Shown: piece after piece, positions 49,857 through 58,700 of the stretch
Position numbering within the stretch: position 1 is the stretch's first letter
Layout: every line of letters begins with the position of its first letter
Source of the DNA: Caprimulgus europaeus
Lineage: Eukaryota > Chordata > Aves > Caprimulgiformes > Caprimulgidae
DNA: 64,000 bases
Direction of reading: 5' to 3'
Assembly (NCBI GenBank): GCA_907165065.1
Contig: OU015550.1
Span: 3,002,001 to 3,066,000, forward strand
Position numbers and translations under genes: made by a program
Notes under the pieces: generated by a model
What the model was told of the DNA's origin: nothing
The model's input: only the letters and a program-made list of their open reading frames with translations
The model's database searches: none

Positions 49857-52800
49857 GCTTGGAGGCACACCCAATCTCACAGCATGTGAAAAGCCCAGGG
49901 GATGATCATCCACGAGCCAAGCTGAGGAGTTACCAAGTGGATCATGCAAAGCAGAGCTACAATTCACTGAGGACACCAGGAGATGCCCCATGCTCCAGAG
50001 AACAGGTATTGGGTGAGCATTAAGATAGTGCAGATGTCAGCCAGCACCCAAAACATGGGGATCTACAGGGTGAAGGAGACCCAGCTCCATGCACATCATG
50101 GAATGGTTTGGGTTGGAAGGGACCTTAAAGCTCATCCAGTCCCAACCCCCCTGCCATCAGCAGGGACACCTTCCACTAGACCAGGTTGCTCAAAGCCTCA
50201 TCCAGCCTGGGATGTCCCTCAGCAGCTGGGAGGGCTGATCTCAGACCCAGCCTGGCAGACACTCACTGAACTGCACTTCAGCTCTACTCAAACATCAACC
50301 CCATACCTCAGCTCTTCATTTTTATCAACTCTTTGCTTGCACAGACACACAGAAGAGAGAGGCTTTTCCGTAACGAAGACCACTGCAGGCTAACCTAACA
50401 TGGCACTGAATTGCATTTAATTAAATTAATGTCAGTACTTTAAATTATTTGTGGACACCCCATTCTTCCAATGCTATCATGTTTCTACCACTTCTCCCCA
50501 GTTCTTAAAAAAAATAAAATAAAATAAAATAAAACCAACCCAGAGGAGCCCAGGGCACTACACAAGGAGAACAGATTTCCGTTTCTGACGCTGTCTCATT
50601 GAATCAGCATTAGCTGCTTTCCACACTCTCCATGGGAATCCAGGCTTGAACAATAAAAAAAGGCAATAAAAAATGGTTTATGTTGTGTTTTACCTGCTCA
50701 TTTGTGAATCAAAATATCTTTGGATTGAATAAAAAGTTCAACTACAGAATAATGGTACAATTGCCAGAGTATGTGAGGTTTGCCCTTCTCAGATGTCAGC
50801 CTGAAAAGTTGTCTGGGGTAGCAGCAAACATTCAGCCCTCCAAGGGAAGGGAAAAGCTTTTGCAAGCATCTCAGACACATTTATGGGATCTCTGGGATCA
50901 CAAAATACTGTAGTGAGGGTGCAGGTAATGGTATTTCCTTCCCCACTCCTGTGGGGGAGGAATTCCACCAGGAATCATTGCAATTCCTTCTGACTGCACT
51001 GGCAATGTCCCTCCTTTCCCCAGAGCAGCAGGGTCCAGCCTGGCCTCTCTCTCAAGATCACTCCGGTGTTTGCCATGGGGCACTGGGATGCACCGTGTGC
51101 CTCGGTGCAAAACCAGTTCCCTGTGGATCTCCCAAGGGCAGCACTTGCTGCAGATGCACTGGTGATCACAGGAGACATGATGGGACCAAGCTCTAGGAGC
51201 AGAAAAATCCCTCTTGGTCCATATTCTTGTGACATTTTTTTCCTACTCTTCCAGCTCCCCCAGCTCATTACCGGTCAAGGACAATTAAGCTGATTTATAG
51301 TTCATTTCTCTGAATGACACTGCTCACTCACTGCTATGGTTCTGTGTTCTGACCTTTTCTTTTCCTCCTCTGGTGAAGGATGAGGCAAGGGGTCTCCTGC
51401 AACCCCACCCCACGCGAGGCCTGCATTCCTCCACGTGGGAGGTAGCAGGGGTGGCTGCTTTTGGGTGGTGGGGTATTCTTGCTTCATTAGGACTGGGAAC
51501 ATTTGGCATGCAACTCTGCTGAGGATCTCAGTCCATGTGCAAAGCTGTATTTTTTGCTAAGTCAAGGACAGCACAGCCCATGCCAGTAATACTCAGCTAG
51601 CAGCTTCAACTCACTTCTATTTACCCATTGCACAAATAAACCTTTCCCCTCTAATGAAAGAATTCCAGCAGGCTGCAAAGAAGGAGAATTTGAAGCACCT
51701 TCTCCATTTTAGCTTTTTTTTTTTTCCTTTATTCCCTGGTTGGCTGAACAGGCTGCTCTTCAAATTAAAACCCCACATCAAAAGCAGAAGTTGAGTGTCA
51801 CAGGTCAATTGCCCCAAGCCAGCATCACTGGCAGTGAAGGTCACTCAGTAGCAATAGAGAAGATGAGCAGAAGAATCTGCTCCCTTGGACTGCGGGGAGG
51901 TGGTTGGTCCCGTGTCCAGAGAGCACAGCTCATCCCCTCATAACACATCTCTGGATTTCTGAGAACAAGAGAATTAATATTCTCTGAAACAACACATGTT
52001 TCTGCCTTCCTAGGTTAACATCTAATGAAGAAGCCCAAAATATTTGCAGAGCACTTTTCAAAATCACTTTACCATACTTTGAATCATTTGTCTTACCTGG
52101 GGGGTAAGGGTTTTATTTGTCTTACCTGGGGAGTAAGGGTTTTATTTGTCTTACCTGGGGGGTAAGGGTTTTATTTGTCTTACCTGGGGGGTAAGGGTTT
52201 TATTTGTCTTACCTGGGGGGTAAGGGTTTTTGGAATAGATGGTGCAAATTAACACAAGAGAACTGAAAATCTTGAGGAAATCAGGAATTCCTGAAACCAG
52301 AACTGGCTGAATTACAGGCTACAAGAGCATGAAAAAGCCCAAGATGGGCTTCTGTATCCTCCCATTTTTGCCTCTTACCAACTCTGTACCACCTACCAGG
52401 TAGACAGGACATTTTAAACATCTATTTTTCTTAAGTGAAGACCAGCACCAAACTCCACTGTGCCAGCAAACGCTGGATTTCACCCAGTCCCCACAGGATA
52501 TGTTCTTTATTAGACCATTTTCTTAATTTGACTTTAATTTACTCTCTCCTGCAGGCTGAGCATTCTTCAGCAGCACATTACAGAGCTGCTCTTCCAGGAC
52601 ACTGCCTGTTGCAGAGCTGTACCATCACTCCACATCTCAACACTTTGCTCTTGCAAAGATTTTCTTGTCTACACAACGTAGGAGCTTCTTGTTTGCTCAC
52701 AACTGGGCACCCAGGGACTCCAGCAGCCAAGGGAGCATCCTTGGCACAGGGAAAAAAATCCCTACACGCAGGGAGGAGTGCCATGTGAACCTCACACAGA

Positions 52801-55743
52801 AAGTGAGTGTTGCCATATCAAAAGACTCCCAACTTCTTAATTTTTTGCTACTAAAATTTAATTAACCTCATAGTCCATCTGGCAAATTGCAAACCATGAC
52901 CCAGCATTCTTTGGATTTTGAAATATTTAACATAATGAGGTCCTAATGGGGACTAATCCTTTTGCAAAAACCATTTAAGTCCAGGAAAATAATGCCACTT
53001 AGTTTGAAATATTCTTCATTAGTGATTGAAAGTGGCAGTGAATAAAGAAATTGTTATGTAAAAAACAAAAGGAATGGACAGCCTGCCACACCAGGAGCCA
53101 AGCATCCAGGTCTGCTCAGCACTCACCAGCTTCACTATTTACAACTTCAATAATTAATCTGAGAACATCAAAATCACAGCTAAAACCAAATTAACTACTA
53201 GTTCCTCGCTGGTCCTGTATCTGAAGGTTTTACTTCCCCCCATCAGAAGCTGAAGCGAGTAACCCCATGGAGAAAAAGATTCTTAATAATTAAACTTTCA
53301 CACTGGGCTGACTGTATTAGCTTGAAGTTGCCAGGACTGGGATGAAAGGATTTAAAGCCAGTCTTGTCATGGGTGCCAGAGTCAACTTCCTACTAAAAGG
53401 GATAAGCAGCAAAATGGAAATGAGCCAGGGTCTGCAGGAAATCTTTGTTCAATTATTTAACCTTTTAACATGGAGAGGAATGAGTGAGGAGAGTTTCCCA
53501 CCTCCTGAAAGCAGCAGAAGCTGATTTCCTACATGGGGAGCAGTTATCCAGCATTGGATGGGGGAAAAAAACCCACCCAGCCATGAACAATATTAAAAGA
53601 AACCTCCTACCACACACACCATAAAATCCCATTATGAGACATGTACAAGGAGTCTTGGCTTTCATCTTCTAAATGACAAAGTTGTGCAACAGACAGTTTG
53701 CAACTAAGTGTTGCTATTTACTGCAAAAAAGCATAAATCAATAAAAATTCCTCCTTCTGAGCCTCCAGCTCCTGCCTCTCTAGGGATAAGTGGGAAGTTA
53801 ATTCCCTTCGTTATTAAACTTCTCTGCTGAGAGAGGTCTATCATCACCCTTGTCAGGCAGGGCCAGTCACAGTAAAGGCATTTTTATCTGCTGTTAGAGT
53901 CAGAGCAGCCCACTGATACCACAAAGGTCAAAGATTCATCAGCAGAGGGTCCCAACCAGGGATCTACAGGGCATTATTTAATTTCAATTCATCCTACCAA
54001 CTCCAGAGCATCCCAGAAGGTCAGTCAGACCAGCCCAGTGTGCAGGGATGCTGAAACCTCACACAGAGCTGAAGGCACCTGCCTGAAGCACAGAGGTCCC
54101 AGCAGCTGAGGGTCCACTGGTGGACTGGGACCAGCTGGGTGGGACCCTGCAGGGTGCTGGAGTCCCCAAGGAGGGGCCAGGGAGCAGCAGTGGGAGCTGT
54201 TGTCCCTGGTCCCACATGGCTGCAGGTGATGCTGGAGCGTGGTGATGGCAACTGGGGCTTCTGCAGGGGCAGCTTGTCCCAAGTCCTCCCCAGGGAAGAG
54301 GGACAGTGCCACACACAGCGCCACACACAGCTGTAGGGACAGGACATGGCAGAAGGGTGTGTGGTGAGGCCATCGCCTGTCGCTGGCAGTTCTCCTACTG
54401 AAGGAGCAGAAACCACAGTAAAACCCAGCTCTTGGGGAGCATTGGCCCTGCCAGGCTATGGGGACCCAAGGAGATAAGCTCCTTGCCATGGAGGCATGGC
54501 TGGATGCTGACACAGAATTCAACTTTTTGGGGTGCTTGGAGATGCCACAATGTTCACAGGGACCTTGATCCTCTTGGTCAGATCATTAAAAAAAAAGGTA
54601 ATTACATCCTGCCTTTAAGCAGCCCTTCTGAGGCTGCTCCTTGCCCCTCCATCCATGCCCTACCCAGTCTTCTCATCTTTCTCTACCTGCTCACCACTGT
54701 GAGATGGTCACTGTGTTTTTTGAACCACCTCCACCCAGCTCACGATACACCCGTCAAGCACACATCCTCCTGGGTATCACCTCTCCACACCACAGAGAGG
54801 CCTCCACTCCTGGCAGAGCAGGGTGTGACATCAGCCCAAATGACTTCTCCAAAGGTTTAAAATCAATTAAAAAAAAAAAAATTCTTTATTTGCAAGACTT
54901 GGGAGTCCACACTCAAAAAGAGTTTCTTTAAGCCACGCAGGAAGAACCCTCCCACAGCACCAAGATTTTCTGTCTTTGCAGTTCATCATTCCATAGGAAT
55001 TCTCAGATTTTTACACCATGCAGCTTTAAGTTTCTAGACACTGGTTATTAGAAAAAAAACCCTCTCAACATTTAGCATTACCATCTCGTCATCATTAGGT
55101 TACAGAGCCAATGGTGTCAATGCAATTAAGCACAGCTCATTAACATCCTGCCTACATGCTTAGAGGATGGATACTTCCAACAAGAGGTCTACCACTTCCT
55201 TCATAGTCCAGAACACAGACTGCTCAGTGAGTTCTTCAAAACACTAGTGAATTGCAGTTCCCATTTCTGGGGTAAATTGGATAGTAAAGATTTAGTGGGC
55301 AGAGTAAATAAAATTTTATATCAAAAATTATAGTAAAAAAACCTGTTAACACCCAAATTAAACGTGAGGATGAATGACCCAACACAACCCTCATTTCCTC
55401 CTTTTGTTTAACCTTCTACACACCCCTCAAGACTCTTCTGCTGGGCTGCAGAACCCAGATCTGACACAGGGTATCGATAACAACTCCAGGTTTGGCCCAG
55501 ACATTGGTTAGAGCTCGTGGGTCCCCTCCAACAACTCACCAGGAAGCGGACATCGTCAAAGCCGTTCAGAAGCAGCTTACTCTCGTACTGCTGCAGGCCA
55601 ATGGACTCCAGCCACTCCCCAACGCTCTGCTCCAGCATCCGTGAACCTGACGAGAGAGGAATCGGCAGACGCTTGAAAAGGGAAAAGCCGTTCAGGCGGT
55701 AGCAGCGGCACTCTGAGGAGGACAGGTGGCATTGCCACATCAT
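33818..55743 (-). CDS. ANKS1A: ANKS1A (Odin), 3' half: SAM-SAM-PTB
   Basis: Eleven exons (minus): 55540-55646 (or 55751 in the short form), 42513-42611, 41961-42113, 41684-41791, 38439-38603, 37532-37657, 37260-37331, 36763-36849, 36268-36405, 35205-35375, 33818-33937. All have GT-AG boundaries and, after the first, begin at phase 0. Counted from MMWQ the product is 480 residues: SAM1 about 41-101, SAM2 about 113-170, PTB about 264-407, and a C-terminus ending KYETTIF. ANKS1A is a cytoplasmic adaptor that binds EphA receptors and EGFR and modulates their ubiquitination and trafficking; the PTB domain recognises NPxY-type peptides and the SAM domains bind EphA2 and related SAMs. It matches human ANKS1A almost residue for residue in long blocks, and better than ANKS1B. 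The ankyrin exons lie right of the window. Confidence 0.94.
33938..35204 (-). other. ANKS1A: ANKS1A last intron
   Basis: Intron of 1267 bp with donor GTACGT and acceptor CTAG. I see nothing of note in it. Confidence 0.8.
35205..35375 (-). CDS. ANKS1A: ANKS1A exon, end of PTB domain
   Basis: Acceptor CTCTCCAAAG and donor GTACGT. 57 codons: [20 protein letters not shown], the C-terminal PTB helix, then an Ala-rich linker and [14 protein letters not shown], a proline-containing basic segment conserved in the family. A likely branch site CCTAACG lies about 30 nt upstream of the acceptor. Confidence 0.94.
35436..35640 (+). mobile_element. CR1 LINE fragment, antisense to ANKS1A
   Basis: Includes GGTGGTGAGACCCTGGCCCA, GGCTTTGAGCAACCTGGTCT and the 3' end CTGGGGTTCTGTGA. 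Very similar to the copy at 21112. It lies only about 60 bp from the 3' splice site of the preceding PTB exon. Confidence 0.92.
35641..36267 (-). other. ANKS1A: ANKS1A intron remainder (PTB)
   Basis: The part of the 892-bp intron 35376-36267 outside the CR1 copy. A short ACCAG tandem repeat lies at about 36154-36172. Otherwise I see nothing. Confidence 0.75.
36268..36405 (-). CDS. ANKS1A: ANKS1A exon, central PTB
   Basis: Acceptor TGGCAG and donor GTGAGT. 46 codons, [20 protein letters not shown] through [12 protein letters not shown], which I recall as essentially unchanged in human ANKS1A. Phase 0 at both ends. Confidence 0.96.
36406..36762 (-). other. ANKS1A: ANKS1A intron within the PTB region
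   Basis: Intron of 357 bp, with donor GTGAGC and acceptor GGCAG. No repeat recognised. Confidence 0.8.
36763..36849 (-). CDS. ANKS1A: ANKS1A exon, PTB strand region
   Basis: Acceptor ATATCTGAAG and donor GTGAGC. 29 codons: [20 protein letters not shown], then VKFIDASNK. The acceptor lacks a strong pyrimidine tract. ANKS1B can carry a small ANCQ-type insertion before KSTE; no such microexon is seen in the adjoining intron. Confidence 0.95.
36850..37259 (-). other. ANKS1A: ANKS1A intron within the PTB region
   Basis: Intron of 410 bp. I searched by eye for a microexon encoding an ANC-type insertion and found none. Confidence 0.75.
37260..37331 (-). CDS. ANKS1A: ANKS1A exon, PTB core
   Basis: Acceptor TCCAAACAG and donor GTACAG. 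24 codons, [20 protein letters not shown] then AKMR. The YLGS motif is the classic first PTB strand. Confidence 0.96.
37532..37657 (-). CDS. ANKS1A: ANKS1A exon entering the PTB domain
   Basis: Acceptor CTTCCCTTCCAG and donor GTAAGT. 42 codons, [20 protein letters not shown], then [18 protein letters not shown]. Confidence 0.95.
37658..38438 (-). other. ANKS1A: ANKS1A intron with a CR1 copy
   Basis: Intron of 781 bp, about half occupied by the CR1 fragment at 37893-38285. Confidence 0.85.
37893..38285 (-). mobile_element. CR1 LINE 3' fragment, sense to ANKS1A
   Basis: A long CR1 tail: GGTTTGGGTTGGAAGGGACC, CCATCCAACCTGACCTTGAG, CCAGGGATGGGGCATCTGCC, ACCCCTTGTCCTAGCACTGC and GAGCCTTCTCTTCTCCAGGC, all in the order of the reverse-complemented CR1 3' region. 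Confidence 0.93.
38439..38603 (-). CDS. ANKS1A: ANKS1A exon, SAM-PTB linker
   Basis: Acceptor GTTTCAG and donor GTCAGT. 55 codons: [20 protein letters not shown], a Ser/Thr-rich disordered linker, then [10 protein letters not shown]. The second half differs most from human ANKS1A, as expected for a linker. Confidence 0.94.
38604..41683 (-). other. ANKS1A: ANKS1A intron (3.1 kb)
   Basis: Contains the CR1 fragment at 38848-39240. The remainder, about 39240-41680, shows no recognised exon or repeat family apart from short A/T runs. Confidence 0.8.
38848..39240 (-). mobile_element. CR1 LINE 3' fragment, sense to ANKS1A
   Basis: Begins CATAGAACCCCAGAACTGCC and continues AGCTCATCGAGTCCAACCAT, CCAGGGATGGGGACTCCACC, TGGTGCAACTTGAGGCCATT and CTCAGCCTCCTTTTCTCCAG. 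Same subfamily as the fragments at 2757 and 43818, and different from 37893. Confidence 0.92.
41684..41791 (-). CDS. ANKS1A: ANKS1A exon after SAM2
   Basis: Acceptor CTGTGTGCAG and donor GTGAGT. 36 codons: [20 protein letters not shown] and [16 protein letters not shown]. The basic GHRKRI segment at the end of SAM2 corresponds to the region described in AIDA-1 (ANKS1B) as a masked nuclear localisation signal. Confidence 0.95.
41961..42113 (-). CDS. ANKS1A: ANKS1A exon, SAM2 domain
   Basis: Acceptor CTTTTCCAG and donor GTGAGT. 51 codons, [20 protein letters not shown] through [16 protein letters not shown], containing most of the second SAM domain. Confidence 0.95.
42114..42512 (-). other. 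ANKS1A: ANKS1A intron between SAM exons
   Basis: Intron of 399 bp with donor GTCAGC. No repeat recognised. Confidence 0.8.
42513..42611 (-). CDS. ANKS1A: ANKS1A exon, end of SAM1
   Basis: Acceptor CTGTCCCTGCAG and donor GTCAGC. 33 codons, [20 protein letters not shown], then [13 protein letters not shown]. The human protein has Ser where this has Cys (GSNVME). Confidence 0.95.
42731..42755. repeat. (AGG)n trinucleotide run
   Basis: About eight AGG units in the ANKS1A intron. Confidence 0.85.
43818..44130 (-). mobile_element. CR1 LINE 3' fragment, sense to ANKS1A
   Basis: GAATCACAGTGGTTGGAAAA, AGATCATTGAGTCCAACCAT, GGTTGGTGACTCCACCACCT and TGGTGCAACTTGAGGCCATT. Same subfamily as the 38848 copy but more decayed. 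Confidence 0.9.
49713..49760. repeat. 24-bp tandem duplication
   Basis: Two exact adjacent copies of a 24-bp unit starting AACACTACTGGAATATGTCA. Confidence 0.9.
49806..49852. repeat. (AAT)n microsatellite
   Basis: About sixteen uninterrupted AAT units in an ANKS1A intron. Likely length-polymorphic. Confidence 0.95.
50098..50212 (-). mobile_element. CR1 LINE 3' fragment, sense to ANKS1A
   Basis: TGGTTTGGGTTGGAAGGGAC, AACCCCCCTGCCATCAGCAG and CTAGACCAGGTTGCTCAAAG. Closely matches, in reverse complement, the tails of the copies at 21112 and 35436. Confidence 0.92.
50507..50534. repeat. (AAAAT)n simple repeat
   Basis: Tandem AAAAT units in the ANKS1A intron. Confidence 0.9.
52087..52231. repeat. 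29-bp minisatellite, five copies
   Basis: Five head-to-tail 29-bp units with almost no divergence (one G-to-A change in copy 2, one change at the end of copy 5). Read on the ANKS1A sense (minus) strand, each unit contains a C-rich tract followed by CAGGTAAGAC, and each internal junction contains AATAAA. CTTACC and GGTAAG inside each unit are also an inverted repeat. The unit therefore resembles a fused 3'/5' splice site next to a poly(A) hexamer. Function is not established. Confidence 0.95.
55540..55646 (-). CDS. ANKS1A: ANKS1A exon, start of SAM1 (long-isoform boundary)
   Basis: In full-length transcripts the acceptor TCTCTCGTCAG at 55647 would join the upstream ankyrin-containing part at phase 1: the incoming G plus GT gives Gly, matching the human ISG/LRTLEQS junction. 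Encodes [20 protein letters not shown], then [15 protein letters not shown], before the donor GTGAGT. Confidence 0.92.
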
Positions 55744-55751
55744 CGTCATTA
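55540..55751 (-). CDS. ANKS1A: ANKS1A alternative first coding exon (AIDA-1/EB-1-like N-terminus)
   Basis: The frame of the SAM1 exon stays open upstream through the long-isoform acceptor and reaches ATG ATG at 55743-55738, giving [20 protein letters not shown] then [13 protein letters not shown] before the shared SAM1 sequence. The ANKS1B short isoforms (AIDA-1/EB-1), as I remember them, start [20 protein letters not shown] and SLLKRFPLHPLTG, so this is clearly homologous. A splice acceptor, TTTGAGTTTCTTTACAG, ends at 55752, so the exon probably starts at 55751 with an untranslated exon upstream. A further in-frame ATG at 55749 would add MT. The predicted product has 480 residues, SAM-SAM-PTB without ankyrin repeats. 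The coding bases also form the pyrimidine tract for the long isoform. Confidence 0.85.
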
Positions 55752-58700
55752 CTGTAAAGAAACTCAAAATAATTATGCTCAGAGTACAACAAATCAGCCG
55801 GCAGACAATCCTCCTTGTGTGCACAGATCATGGACTACAAGTTTCCAGTGCCTCCATGGGCTCCAGGTTTAATTTGTATCTCAGTGAAGGCTCAGAGAAA
55901 GGAAGCACCTCGCCCAAGCAAACTGTTTAGGAGCGCTCCGGGGACCAGGACACCGCATGCACCGCTCGCAGAGCTCAGGAGAGTTTCTTGCCAGGCAAAC
56001 ATATGAAGCCCAACCCCACGGGGAAGCGGATCCACTCCTTGGCTGGTCTGAAAGGGGTGGGAGGAGGGTGGCAAACTTCCACCCAAGGCATTCCCAGCCA
56101 GTCGTAGGTGTGAGGGAACGGAGAGGAGCCGCTCGCAAACGCGCCGAGACGCGCAGGTCCTCTCGTCCGTGCGACTTCGGATGCGCTACCCTGCTCAGCG
56201 GGCTGGTGGGAAGGGCTGGGTGCATTGGAGGCACAAAGCAGCTAGAGAGAAAAATACATCTTCATGCAGCTGAGACACAAAACAGACACCACGGGCTTGC
56301 AGAAAAGCAGAAGCCAGACTAGAGCAGCTGTCCACAGGAAGACATGCAAGACAAAGAAAGCACACAAACTGCAGCAGAAGAAGAGAAGGGCTTATACTTT
56401 TTTTCCCCAAGCAGTCCTGAAAGAAGCAAACCATGGTAAGGGCTTTTTCTCACTGTTACAGTGTTAAGAGGAGCAGAGGAATGAGTGACCCCGAGCATGA
56501 GAGTCCTGGCACTGGCACTTTACCACCTATCCTGACACTCGGCATTTCAGCACGCTGCTCGGACCGGGCTGGCTGCACCAGAGACTCTAACTACACTGCT
56601 GCACTGGGTGACAGCAAGAGAGACACAGGAACCAGTATGGTTTTCACACAATAAATTCAGTCCTGCCAGGTGTTTGGTGCATGCTTGTATTTGCCCTTCC
56701 TTCATTTTCTTCAGCTAAGCACAGCTGCTGCATCCGAGCCTCTTACTCAAACATGGAGCAGCTCTGGAGGAAGAGGCATTTTAGTTCCTTGCTTCCAAAC
56801 CACGTCAAAAGGAAAAGAAACCAAATGCAAGTACACTCTCTCCTCTTCCTGCAGTAGCTCAAGTCCAAGACAAGCCCTGGCACCTCCTCTGATAAATGAG
56901 ATTCTTCCCAACACCCTCTGGAAGCTGTGCAGACAAGCTCTCCCTTCCCTCACCCCTGAGAAGAGAGTCCAGTGACTTGTTACTCTCCTCTAGAAAAGCT
57001 TGAGACCTTAGATACAAGAAAAAAAGTTCAGAGAGCTCCTTTTCATCAGGAAATTTGCTATGCAAGGCAGGCAGAATTTTTCAGGCTTCTTAGCACATCT
57101 GTTTCAAAGGTAAATGCAAATAAAAAGATGATCAGGAAAAGCAAGTTTGCTTTCTTTGAACCTGCAGGTCAGCTGAAGCTGTGTGGTACCTTCCAAGTCA
57201 TCCTTCCCACCCCCGCCCGCTGCAATGGCTGCACAAGGCAGGAGCTCACGGTGTCATCTGGAAATTCTTGGGGTAAGGGATCCTGGTGCTCTGGTCCACA
57301 GGAGAGCTCCTCTGCCAGGCGAGCCGCGCTCAGCGAGCTCAGGAGAGCTGGCCAGTCCTTCTAGCGCACGCTGCAGCACCAGAAACGTAGAGATCACAAA
57401 AGGTTTCCCTCTCTCTCCCCTCACACAGCCTGTGCAGAAGGGCAGCATCTAAAACCACCTGGAATTTATGCAAGAAGCTCCCTCTTGCCCGGGGTCTCCA
57501 TCCTTCCCTTCGGTGGATCCTTGCTGGTCTGCCAGCAGCCGCGTCCCCTCACCCGGCGACCGCGCGTCCTTGCCGAGCGCTGCGGCGGCGTGCTTTGTCT
57601 GAAGGCAGCGAGCTCCACGCTCGCCGTTCCACTCTCAGTCCTGTCTCCTGCCTGTCCCTCCCTTCTCTTCATCCTCTTACCCCTCCCAGCTTTTCCATCC
57701 ACTCCACGAGCAGCCTTCGCAGCAGAAGCTGCAGGAGAGGGGAGGGAGGCAGCGGCTCTGTAAGTCTCCAGTGGAAATCACTGACTACTCAATATTTACG
57801 GACTACATGGGTTGGGTTTTCAAAAAAAAAAATTGATGTTACAGGTCTGCTTTGACAGTTCTGAGTGATTTGTGGCTGGCTCAGAATTAATTTATCGAGA
57901 GAGAGGTGAGGAAACTGCTTGCTGCCTACTACAGCATTTCTGGAAGCAGTCGGGGTATTGGCAGGGGGAATGAAACCACAGCAGCTCCTTCCTCTGAGCT
58001 CCTGAATTTAATTTTTTAAAATTATTTACTCTACTCAGCCTTTTGTCCACTCATAAATGTAATTCTGCTTTTAAAGGGGAAACCTACAGTGATATCAAGT
58101 GCAGGTTTTCTGTCTTTAAAACCACTTCAAAACAAGAAGAAAATGAAGTGGGGCTGTATTTGGGAGGTAGGGAATGGAGGGGTTTACTTTAAAAAGAAAA
58201 AGAAGAGAAGAGATGCCCCAAAACATCCTAGACTAAAAATAAGGAAGTCCAAAATACACTTCACATTTGGATGTAACCAGGATAATAGGGGAGCAAATGA
58301 ATCTCAGTCAATGTGCCCCCCAGCAAGAGCCCGATCTCAACTTCTGATTAAAACAAACTCTTAATTCTCAGCTCTATCCTTCTCCTTATGCTCCTCATTT
58401 CAGGAATCCTACCTTTAAAAGGTCTGCAGATGGCAGAGGGGGAAACAGTCAATAGAGTGTAGTTAGAAATAATTAGAGTATTTAAAAGTTAAAAAAAAAA
58501 GCAAGCCAAGCAATTCAGTTCCTCTTGCAAGACATTTCTCAAATAACATGCTTCAAAGAAAACAGGAAAGGGAGAGGGCTACCAGGGTTCAGAAAGGTCC
58601 TTTTTTAGGTTATTGTTTCAATAATGATCTTTAGTGCAAAGTTTGAGTCTGTTTGGAGGAAGAAATAAGTCCATGGACCATGCTGGCCAAAAAGCATCAC

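Larger units (their letters stand above)
42612..55539 (-). other. ANKS1A: ANKS1A intron (12.9 kb)
   Basis: The largest complete intron in the window, splitting SAM1. It contains CR1 fragments at 43818 and 50098, an AAT microsatellite, a 24-bp duplication and the 29-bp minisatellite at 52087. No coding exon was recognised. AT-rich unique blocks (for example about 52860-53060) could be conserved noncoding elements. Confidence 0.8.

Noticed and set aside
55647..55824. Frame upstream of MMWQ beginning [10 protein letters not shown] with a hydrophobic run
   Set aside because: The part above 55752 lies beyond a good splice acceptor and encodes an AT-derived hydrophobic stretch absent from the ANKS1B homologue, so it is more likely intron.
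56859..57065. Possible extra ANKS1A exon on the minus strand
   Set aside because: The translation looks protein-like, but it does not match the ANKS1A segment expected before SAM1 and lacks a convincing acceptor and donor pair.
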